A stretch of 5,296 nt of DNA from Mucilaginibacter sp. UBA4741 (GTDB lineage: Bacteria; Bacteroidota; Bacteroidia; Sphingobacteriales; Sphingobacteriaceae): the NCBI GenBank assembly GCA_002403905.1, contig DHIR01000223.1:451-5746 (forward strand). The letters are read 5' to 3'. Shown one piece after another: positions 1 to 4,941 of the stretch (its first letter is position 1; each line of letters starts with the position of its first letter). A program made the translations under genes and the position numbers. The notes beneath the pieces are model-generated. The model was given only the letters and a program-made list of their open reading frames with translations. It was not told the DNA's origin and searched no databases.

Positions 1-152
1 GGTTTCGGTAAGTCTTTAGCAGGCATAACATCAACCCACCCATAAGTTTTACTGAACGCCAGGGTCGGGGCGCAAAGCAAAGCAGCACAAATGGGTACAG
101 CCACCAGGTACTTCAGCCTTGCCAAATTACCCGAACGTTGTTGGTTTTCCAT
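1..152 (-). CDS. Small membrane or exported protein, N-terminal fragment (runs off left edge)
   Basis: This frame does not appear as a complete gene because it is cut by the window edge. ATG at 152-150 opens 50 codons that stay open to base 3. The product begins with a polar, basic stretch (MENQQRSGNLARLK), then a hydrophobic segment at about residues 15-33 (YLVAVPICAALLCAPTLAF), then SKTYGWVDV and a proline/lysine-rich start of a soluble part. The layout is that of a signal anchor or Sec signal peptide. The RLKYLxxxP...LAFSKTYGW pattern resembles the segment after the last membrane helix in BlaR1-like M56 peptidases of Sphingobacteriaceae and short stand-alone relatives. That resemblance is from memory and unverified. 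No strong ribosome binding site is visible. It lies 68 nt downstream of the regulator gene on the same strand, so it may be co-transcribed or have its own promoter. Function unknown. Confidence 0.6.
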   Translation of the reverse strand, partial: MENQQRSGNLARLKYLVAVPICAALLCAPTLAFSKTYGWVDVMPAKDLPK

Positions 153-220
153 AATGATCTACTTTTTAAGTGATTATAATTTGATAATTAAAATATGATA
201 AACTACTCGTATGCCGTAGC

Positions 221-427
221 TTACTCCTCCACAAACTCCAGTATATCACCCGGCTGGCAATTTAAAACGCGGCAAATAGCCTCCAGCGTTTCCAATCGAA
301 CTGCTTTGGCCTTGCCGGTTTTTAGTATGGATAAATTAGCCATAGTAATGCCCACCCGCTCACTCAGCTCGGTTAACGACATTTTGCGCCGTGCCATCAT
401 CACATCTAAATTTACTATTATGGGCAT
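221..427 (-). CDS. Cro/C1-type (XRE) helix-turn-helix regulator, YozG-like, partner of DUF2975 protein
   Basis: A 68-residue protein that is almost entirely one Cro/C1-type DNA-binding domain. Helix 1 is about residues 5-14, the helix-turn-helix pair is LTELSERVGITMANLSILKTG (about 18-38), and the closing helices are LETLEAICRVLNCQPGDIL (about 45-63). There is no extra ligand or dimerisation domain, which matches the small YozG-type regulators. ATG at 427-425 lies 2 nt after the stop of the upstream membrane-protein gene (TAG-CC-ATG), so the two are translationally coupled and surely co-transcribed. A small XRE regulator directly after a DUF2975 gene is a recurrent arrangement in Firmicutes and Bacteroidota. 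The inferred role is a transcription factor whose activity or membrane association is set by the DUF2975 partner, perhaps with autoregulation. The inducing signal cannot be read from the sequence. Confidence 0.9.
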   Translation of the reverse strand: MPIIVNLDVMMARRKMSLTELSERVGITMANLSILKTGKAKAVRLETLEAICRVLNCQPGDILEFVEE

Positions 428-429
428 GG

Positions 430-1407
430 CTATATGGTTAAATCCTGTTCTTCTTTTAATAGTTTGCCTTGTCTGAAAGCTTTATATAGCAGCAAAAATA
501 TAATTCCTGCAAGTAATATTTTCCAGGCATTTTCCCAGGCAGTGTTGTTTAACACTATACCTTCAGTAAAATAATCATGGAATATCAGTTTCATTCCATA
601 GTTTAATATCAGCACTGCTATTTGGTAAACTAATAAACTAATGGCTATTATTTTTAATCGCCATACATTTTCTTTGGTGAACGCATGGCCTTTTGACAGG
701 TCAAGAACGAATTTTAAAAACGTGGCAACTAAAAATAACGCGTATAATAACGAGGTAAAGAGCAAAATATACAATATAACTTTAATAACAACAGCGGTGG
801 CCGAACTTACCGGGATCAATATACTACGGCTAAATTCATTGTATCTGAATTTTACAGGTACATCTTCAATATGGATCTTATTATATACTGTTCCATCTTT
901 TTTGATAATTGTTGTATCAGTTATCGCTCTGCGTAAATACGCCTGCCCATGCTCAACAAAAAATTTATTATCATCAATATAGTTATATTGGTTATCAACA
1001 GATAATTTCCAACCGGGTAAGGTTATATAATATCGCCTTAGCTTTTCATTAAGATATTTATCGAACATACTGGCCGATTTATACCATTTATAGTTACAGG
1101 TATCGCACGATACGTTGCTTGATACGCCTATAAAACCAATTGAGACTGATACACCACCAAAATCAAACGTATGCCCATTTTTTAAATTTCGCATAGTGGT
1201 TATGCTGTCCTGTAGTTTTACGTATTGCTTATGCGGTAAGCTATCCGGAATTACCGGGTCAATCGGTTTTATTTGATTTTCCCATGCATTGGCAGTGTTA
1301 TGCGTATTAAATCCGCCCAGTTTAGCCAATTGGTAGGAGATGATAAAGATAATTGTCGCTATAATGACAACATTCACTACCAGGTTTGTGTTGAATTTGA
1401 TCTTCAT
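430..1407 (-). CDS. DUF2975-domain membrane protein with extended extracytoplasmic domain
   Basis: A 325-residue protein. Membrane segments are predicted at about residues 8-29, 203-236, 250-270 and 293-309, the usual four-helix layout of DUF2975. The protein ends FRQGKLLKEEQDLTI, matching the family's typical C-terminal tail (F-x-x-G-x-x-L-x-x-E-x-DLTI), and the GHAFTKENVWRLKIIAISLL stretch is the usual loop and start of the third helix. The first two helices are separated by about 170 residues, much longer than the short loop of minimal family members such as Bacillus YoaS. This region holds a C101-DTC-C104 pair and probably faces outside the cytoplasm. ATG at 1407-1405 is the first methionine and leads straight into the first helix (MKIKFNTNLVVNVV). 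The regulator gene starts 2 nt downstream. DUF2975 has no established biochemical activity. The inferred role is a membrane sensor or anchor controlling the XRE partner. Confidence 0.88.
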   Translation of the reverse strand: MKIKFNTNLVVNVVIIATIIFIISYQLAKLGGFNTHNTANAWENQIKPIDPVIPDSLPHKQYVKLQDSITTMRNLKNGHTFDFGGVSVSIGFIGVSSNVSCDTCNYKWYKSASMFDKYLNEKLRRYYITLPGWKLSVDNQYNYIDDNKFFVEHGQAYLRRAITDTTIIKKDGTVYNKIHIEDVPVKFRYNEFSRSILIPVSSATAVVIKVILYILLFTSLLYALFLVATFLKFVLDLSKGHAFTKENVWRLKIIAISLLVYQIAVLILNYGMKLIFHDYFTEGIVLNNTAWENAWKILLAGIIFLLLYKAFRQGKLLKEEQDLTI

Positions 1408-1588
1408 AATCTTATAAATTTGACAAATTGTGATAAGGTTTAGGATTATCTTAAATACATTGCAAATTAATAATTAATTATTGATATAAATAAATTATTT
1501 ATTGATTTACGATAAATAATGAAAGTCATCTTAAGTCAGATATATGATGTAAGAAAACATAATGACCATTTTTTTATTATGCTAATAC
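1408..1588. promoter_or_regulatory. Divergent AT-rich intergenic region between DUF2975 unit and cation transporter
   Basis: This 181-nt stretch separates the minus-strand DUF2975-regulator unit from the plus-strand transporter gene and must hold the promoters for both. I could not find a convincing pair of Bacteroidota boxes (TTTG and TAnnTTTG at 19-21 nt). One plus-strand TAAATTTG occurs at 1415-1422, but the nearest upstream TTTG motifs lie at wrong spacings (15 and 26 nt). The most structured part is the operator-like cluster described separately at 1478-1520. No open frame of note and no RNA gene is visible. Confidence 0.5.
1478..1520. promoter_or_regulatory. Cluster of AT-only inverted repeats, candidate operator
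   Basis: Three overlapping symmetries occur within 43 bp. Bases 1478-1493 (TTATTGATATAAATAA) match their own reverse complement at 14 of 16 positions. Bases 1489-1503 are a perfect dyad of 7-bp arms around one base (AATAAAT-T-ATTTATT). Bases 1494-1502 and 1512-1520 are perfect 9-bp arms (ATTATTTAT and ATAAATAAT) around a 9-nt spacer. TTATTGAT also occurs twice with a 21-bp offset, close to two helical turns. The cluster lies 71-113 nt upstream of the DUF2975 start. A small XRE dimer binding here to control its own operon is a reasonable inference. In DNA this AT-rich, such symmetry can also arise by chance. Confidence 0.35.
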
Positions 1589-2524
1589 ATGGCAGTAGCA
1601 AATAAATCAATATACGCGGCACTTTTAGCAAACCTGTTAATAGCGGTAACCAAATTTATTGCAGGTGCCATAAGTAATAGCGCCGCTATGATAGCCGAAG
1701 GCGTACATTCTGTAGTTGATACCATAAACCAACTGCTATTGTTACTGGGATTAAGCCTCAGTAAAAAACAGCCCGATAAATACCATCCGCTGGGTTATGG
1801 CAAGGAGCTGTACTTTTGGTCGTTTGTGGTATCTATACTGATATTCGGGTTAGGCGGTGGTGTGTCGGTTTACCAGGGTGTAACCCATATTTTGCACCCC
1901 GAAAAATTAGGCGATGTTACCTGGAGCTATGTGGTGCTGGCTGTATCGGTTGTATTTGAGGGCACATCATTAATAATAGCTGCCAAAGAGTTTAATAAAC
2001 TGCGCGAGGGCCAAACCTGGTGGGATGCCATCATCAGGAGTAAGGACCCATCAACTTTCCTGGTTTTATTTGAAGACAGCGCCGCCGTTATAGGTTTATT
2101 TATAGTGGCGACATGTCTTTATTTAAGCCATCACTTAAATAAGCCATATATTGATGGTATAGCCTCTTTATTAGTGGGATTGATACTGATAGGGGTATCG
2201 TTGATATTAGCCCGCGAGAGCCGCAGCCTGTTAATGGGCGAGGGGATTAAAAAAGAAACCAAAAGGCGCATTAAAGAAATAACAGAAAGCGATAAAGGAG
2301 TATTGAGTTTGATGCACTTAATGTCAACCTATCAATCGCCCGAAGAAATTTTGGTTATGATGATAGTAGCCTTTAAACCCAACCTCAATACCAATGAAAT
2401 TAACGATTCAATAGATCGCATCCGCGAAGAAATTAAAGCCGAGTTTGCCCGGATAAAATTTATAATTATTCAGCCCGATGTTTATGTTGATAAGGTTGAT
2501 CCTAATGTGCAGGCGTATATATAA
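1589..2524 (+). CDS. Cation diffusion facilitator transporter, ZnT9-like (probable zinc/divalent metal:proton antiporter)
   Basis: A 311-residue member of the CDF family, which exports Zn2+ or related divalent cations across the inner membrane, usually by proton antiport. Membrane helices fall at about residues 7-28, 32-57, 75-97, 112-132, 157-179 and 188-207, followed by a cytoplasmic C-terminal domain of about 100 residues. The second helix carries H40-S-V-V-D44-T-I-N-Q, the HxxxD metal-binding motif. The fifth helix reads VLFEDSAAVIG, with D163 at the usual aspartate position but V159 where most family members have the paired histidine or aspartate. E162 lies next to it. HSxxDTxNQ plus EDxAA is the pattern I associate with the ZnT9/SLC30A9-like branch. 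YIDGIASLLVG (187-197) is the conserved start of helix six. ATG at 1589 gives the family's normal N-terminus. The metal and physiological role cannot be fixed from sequence. It is followed by the amidase gene on the same strand. Confidence 0.92.
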   Translation: MAVANKSIYAALLANLLIAVTKFIAGAISNSAAMIAEGVHSVVDTINQLLLLLGLSLSKKQPDKYHPLGYGKELYFWSFVVSILIFGLGGGVSVYQGVTHILHPEKLGDVTWSYVVLAVSVVFEGTSLIIAAKEFNKLREGQTWWDAIIRSKDPSTFLVLFEDSAAVIGLFIVATCLYLSHHLNKPYIDGIASLLVGLILIGVSLILARESRSLLMGEGIKKETKRRIKEITESDKGVLSLMHLMSTYQSPEEILVMMIVAFKPNLNTNEINDSIDRIREEIKAEFARIKFIIIQPDVYVDKVDPNVQAYI

Positions 2525-2531
2525 AACCTCA

Positions 2532-2569
2532 CCATGAATTACTATATTAGTAAAAACAACAATTCATGG
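2532..2569 (+). repeat. 9-bp inverted repeat enclosing the amidase start codon
   Basis: CCATGAATT at 2532-2540 is the exact reverse complement of AATTCATGG at 2561-2569, with a 20-nt loop between. The right arm contains the ATG start of the amidase gene (2566-2568), so an mRNA hairpin would bury the initiation codon. The structure has only three G-C pairs and no following T-run, so it is not a classical terminator for the transporter gene. It could be a translational control element, a protein-binding dyad or coincidence. Confidence 0.45.
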
Positions 2570-3699
2570 CACACAACAACCCAAACAACCGCCGGGACTT
2601 TTTAAAAACAGCCGCTAAAGGTGGCATAGCCTTATCATTAAGCGGCATGGCCGCAAATGCTTTGGCTGATGTAGCTATTGTAAAAGAGCCGCCAATAAAG
2701 CCCGATCATTTGATACGTTCTGTCCCCGAAAATATGGTTTTGGGTTATTATGGGTTTGATGTGCCACCGGTTGCCCATATAAAAGCCGGTGATATTGCCG
2801 AGATACAAACCATTAATACCACAGGCATTGGCCGTAAGGACCCCGAAGCGTTTTTTAAAGCTAATAACCTGCCGCTTGATGAGCAGGCAAAAGATATTAT
2901 CGAGATATATAAAAAAGTTAAACCCGAGCCATCGGGCCTAAGCGGGCACATGCTTACCGGCCCCATTTACATAGAAGGTGCCGAGCCGGGCGATACATTG
3001 GAAGTAAGGATATTGGATGTTATTTTGCGCAGTGATTATGGCGTAAATGCAGTATGGCCCAAAGGCGGCGACCTGCCCGATGATGTTAAAACGCGCGAGA
3101 ACTTTGTTTATAAATACGATAAGAAAAAGCATACCGCCACTTTTAAAGCAGGAGTGGAGATACCCATTAAACCATTTATGGGCGTAATGGCGGTATCGCC
3201 ACCGGCAGAGATGAAGAGGGTAAGTTCTATTCCGCCGGGTTTTTATGGCGGTAACTTGGATTTAAAACACCTGGTAAAAGGCACTACACTCTATTTGCCG
3301 GTATCAGTTAAGGGCGCTTTATTTACCACCGGCGACTGTCATGCCGCACAAGGCACCGGCGAAATTAGCGGTGTAGCCATTGAAGCATCGCTTACGCTGA
3401 TTGCTAAATTTATAGTACGAAAAGGCAAACCTATTAAAAGCGTTCGTGCCGAAACACCGAAACACTTTATCAGCATAGGCCTTGACCCAGATCTGAATAA
3501 GGCGATGAAGAATGCCTCATCAGAAGCGGTAAATTTTATTAAGGACGACCTGGGTTTTACGTTTAACGAAGCGCTATCAATAGCCAGTACCGGGGTTGAT
3601 TTTGAAGTTACACAAGTGGTTGATCAAACACTAGGAGTACATGCCATGATACCTAAATCAATATTCCCGGACAAAAAATTCCCTTACTGGAAAGCCTGA
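2566..3699 (+). CDS. Tat-exported acetamidase/formamidase family protein
   Basis: A 377-residue protein of the FmdA/AmdA family, whose characterised members hydrolyse formamide or short-chain amides to ammonia and the carboxylate. Family signatures are GPIYIEGAEPGDTLEVRIL (132-150), PFMGVMAVSP (203-212), PGFYGGNLDLKHL (224-236), the highly conserved GDCHAAQG (256-263, with D257, C258 and H259) and a C-terminal DQTLGVHAMIPKSIF (353-367). The N-terminus is a twin-arginine signal: N8-R9-R10-D11-F12-L13-K14, a hydrophobic stretch to about residue 30, and a likely cleavage after A32-L33-A34. Most studied formamidases are cytoplasmic, so export is a distinguishing feature and the substrate may be different. 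ATG at 2566 is needed to include the Tat motif. The preceding bases are A-rich with no strong Shine-Dalgarno sequence. The ABM gene follows after 12 nt. Confidence 0.92.
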   Translation: MAHNNPNNRRDFLKTAAKGGIALSLSGMAANALADVAIVKEPPIKPDHLIRSVPENMVLGYYGFDVPPVAHIKAGDIAEIQTINTTGIGRKDPEAFFKANNLPLDEQAKDIIEIYKKVKPEPSGLSGHMLTGPIYIEGAEPGDTLEVRILDVILRSDYGVNAVWPKGGDLPDDVKTRENFVYKYDKKKHTATFKAGVEIPIKPFMGVMAVSPPAEMKRVSSIPPGFYGGNLDLKHLVKGTTLYLPVSVKGALFTTGDCHAAQGTGEISGVAIEASLTLIAKFIVRKGKPIKSVRAETPKHFISIGLDPDLNKAMKNASSEAVNFIKDDLGFTFNEALSIASTGVDFEVTQVVDQTLGVHAMIPKSIFPDKKFPYWKA

Positions 3700-3711
3700 T
3701 AACTATTAACT

Positions 3712-4002
3712 ATGATATTAGAAGCAGCCCTACTAAATGTTATCGCCGGACAAGAAATCCAATTTGAAAAAGATTTTGCAACCGCGGGGCAATATATCAG
3801 CGCGATAAAAGGTTACATTAAACATTCGTTGAGCAAATGTATAGAGCAGCCTAACCAATATTTATTATTGGTCGAGTGGGAAACGCTGGAAGACCATACA
3901 GTTAGTTTCAGGCAATCCGCTCGATATTTAGAATGGAAAAAACTACTTCATCATTATTATGATCCTTTCCCAACTGTGCAACATTATGAAGCTGTTGGTT
4001 AA
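3712..4002 (+). CDS. Antibiotic biosynthesis monooxygenase (ABM) domain protein
   Basis: A 96-residue single-domain protein with the dimeric ferredoxin-like fold of the ABM family, which includes quinol monooxygenases and small haem-degrading or unknown enzymes. The pattern G34-Y-I...(residues 34-36), YLLLVEWETLEDHTVSFRQS (50-69), W75 and a final VQHYEAV (89-95) is typical: a beta strand ending in W56-E57, then the conserved E60/H62 helix start and FRxS. It lacks a signal peptide, so it should be cytoplasmic, while its partner amidase is exported. The start ATG is 12 nt after the amidase stop, which argues for one operon. It converges with the lipoprotein gene, with only 16 nt between the two stops and no obvious terminator hairpin. 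The reaction cannot be assigned. Confidence 0.85.
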   Translation: MILEAALLNVIAGQEIQFEKDFATAGQYISAIKGYIKHSLSKCIEQPNQYLLLVEWETLEDHTVSFRQSARYLEWKKLLHHYYDPFPTVQHYEAVG

Positions 4003-4018
4003 AAAAATCGGCACACTA

Positions 4019-4686
4019 TCAATTAAGCGTAAGTAATTGATACTTAACGGCAGAGGATGACGAGCCTGTAAGATAAATAGTGTATAAATGTCCTGAATCA
4101 AGCGTAACGGTTATGTCCTTTATGATTACGTTTGATCCGGCCGTGTACAATGTAAACGTTGTACCGGCATTAAACTCATAGTAAGCAGAATATGTTCTGT
4201 ATTCAAGGCTATTTAAAAATTTAGTTCCGTTTGTTACACCGAGATCTACTATTCCAATGGCGGTACTCAGGTTAATAAAACGTATGCGGCACTGTCCGGC
4301 TTTAAGTGCTGTACGGGTGTCTTCAATTTCTAGCATCGATTTATCTTCGGCGTAAAAAATGCTGTAATAAAAAGGTGCCGTTACACTAAATGTGCTGGTA
4401 TTATTTAAAGTTGAATTTATCGAAGATTTGACCTGCAGCTGGTGTCCGGCGGCTTTTATTTCGAGATAGCCGGTTGATTGTGTATAAGCTAACGCCTGGC
4501 TATTAACTTTGATATTATCTACAAAGAAATCTTGTGTTACAAAACTGGGCGAGGCGTTAATAAATGTTACATAACCGGATGTTTGGGTACTGCCACCCAC
4601 TTCGCTTTTTTACTACAGGATGAAATGCAAAACAAGGCTGCTAAGAACAAAACAATAGCTTTAGATCCTGTCAAATTAATTTTCAT
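4019..4686 (-). CDS. DUF4397-domain lipoprotein, frameshifted just after its lipobox
   Basis: Two reading frames together make one recognisable gene. ATG at 4686-4684 opens a lipoprotein signal: MKINLTGSKA, a hydrophobic run, and the lipobox ISSC with C24 at 4617-4615, then S-K-K. That frame stops at 4569-4567 (39 residues). The body is in the other frame, open from 4606 to the TGA at 4021-4019, and holds two DUF4397 repeats: YVTFINASPSF...GYLEIKAAGHQLQVKSS and CRIRFINLSTAIG...AYYEFNAGTTFTLY. Adding one A to the run of six (4606-4611) joins them as CSKKSEVGGSTQTSGYVTF, an ordinary lipoprotein start of 222 residues in total. The body alone could start at GTG 4600 (193 residues) but would then lack any export signal. 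DUF4397 proteins are surface or periplasmic proteins of Bacteroidota with no defined activity. The break may be an assembly error, a true mutation or recoding. Confidence 0.8.
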
Positions 4687-4721
4687 TTTAAGGGCGGGGT
4701 TAGCAACTTATGCTTGTTAAA

Positions 4722-4729
4722 CAAATCTA
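4722..4729 (-). promoter_or_regulatory. Candidate Bacteroidota -7 box for the DUF4397 lipoprotein gene
   Basis: On the minus strand the bases read TAGATTTG, an exact match to the Bacteroidota -7 consensus TAnnTTTG, 35 nt before the lipoprotein ATG. No good TTTG box is present 19-21 nt upstream, so only half of the promoter is supported. Nearby dyads are TTAGCAA/TTGCTAA (4700-4706 and 4730-4736) and TTGTT-A-AACAA (4714-4724), which overlaps the box and could bind a regulator. Confidence 0.4.
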
Positions 4730-4885
4730 TTGCTAAAGTTTTACATATACTATATCTCGCAGTTAAAATAAAGTGATTCGGGTGCGTTGATCCCATGCGC
4801 TCAAAGGGACTCTCAAATAGGGGCCTGCGGATTTCAGCATGATGTAAAGTTCAAGCACATTAATAAAACGTAACAAAAAGCGGAG

Positions 4886-4925
4886 CCCGTGCGATTCCCT
4901 CCCCACGGGAGGGTGTAGGGAGGGG
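4886..4925. repeat. Nested GC-rich palindromes (REP-like), possible terminator downstream of DUF559 gene
   Basis: Several pairings compete here. CCCTCCC (4897-4903) pairs perfectly with GGGAGGG (4907-4913) over a 3-nt loop. The same arm can pair with a second GGGAGGG (4918-4924). CCCGTG (4886-4891) pairs with CACGGG (4904-4909) around the first arm. On the minus strand the structure follows the DUF559 stop by 17 nt and is followed by five T (4879-4875), so it could end that transcript, although seven bases separate stem and T-run. The mutually exclusive stems and the high GC in an AT-rich setting also fit a dispersed palindromic repeat. Confidence 0.5.
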
Positions 4926-4941
4926 TTTATACGATAGACCA

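Larger units (their letters stand above)
4687..4941. other. Gene-poor stretch between lipoprotein and DUF559 genes
   Basis: This 255-nt region has an AT-rich left part (4687-4775) with the candidate lipoprotein promoter and small dyads, and a distinctly more GC-rich right part (about 4776-4925) ending in nested palindromes. The minus strand has a 47-codon open frame from 4906 (GTG) to a TAA at 4765-4763, reading for example INVLELYIMLKSAGPYLRV. It has an internal ATG near 4841 that would give 25 residues. I recognise no family, and length alone does not prove coding. The composition contrast suggests an inserted repeat unit or an old gene remnant. Confidence 0.4.

Noticed and set aside
195..476. 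Plus-strand open frame of 93 codons
   Set aside because: It lies antisense to the XRE regulator, which has a clear family match, and its translation looks like no protein family.
641..982. Plus-strand open frame of 113 codons
   Set aside because: It is fully antisense to the DUF2975 gene. Its hydrophobic look is a mirror of the real gene's base composition.
1415..1422. TAAATTTG as a promoter -7 box for the cation transporter
   Set aside because: The upstream TTTG motifs are 15 and 26 nt away, outside the 19-21 nt spacing, and it would leave a leader of about 160 nt. Such motifs are common by chance in AT-rich DNA.
1408..1588. CRISPR-like or tandem repeat array in the AT-rich region
   Set aside because: The repeats are only 7-9 bp, contain almost only A and T, and have no regular spacer pattern.
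2748..3132. Two overlapping minus-strand open frames (2748-2966 and 2938-3132)
   Set aside because: Both are antisense within the acetamidase/formamidase gene, whose reading is strongly supported by family motifs.
4003..4018. Shared terminator between the convergent ABM and lipoprotein genes
   Set aside because: The 16-nt gap has an A-run overlapping the ABM stop but no inverted repeat to form a stem.
4598..4600. GTG as the true start of the DUF4397 protein
   Set aside because: A start here would leave the protein without any export signal, while a perfect lipoprotein signal sits immediately upstream in the neighbouring frame. A one-base shift is the better reading.
4532..4720. Plus-strand open frame of 62 codons
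   Set aside because: It is antisense to the lipoprotein signal and body, with no recognisable domain.
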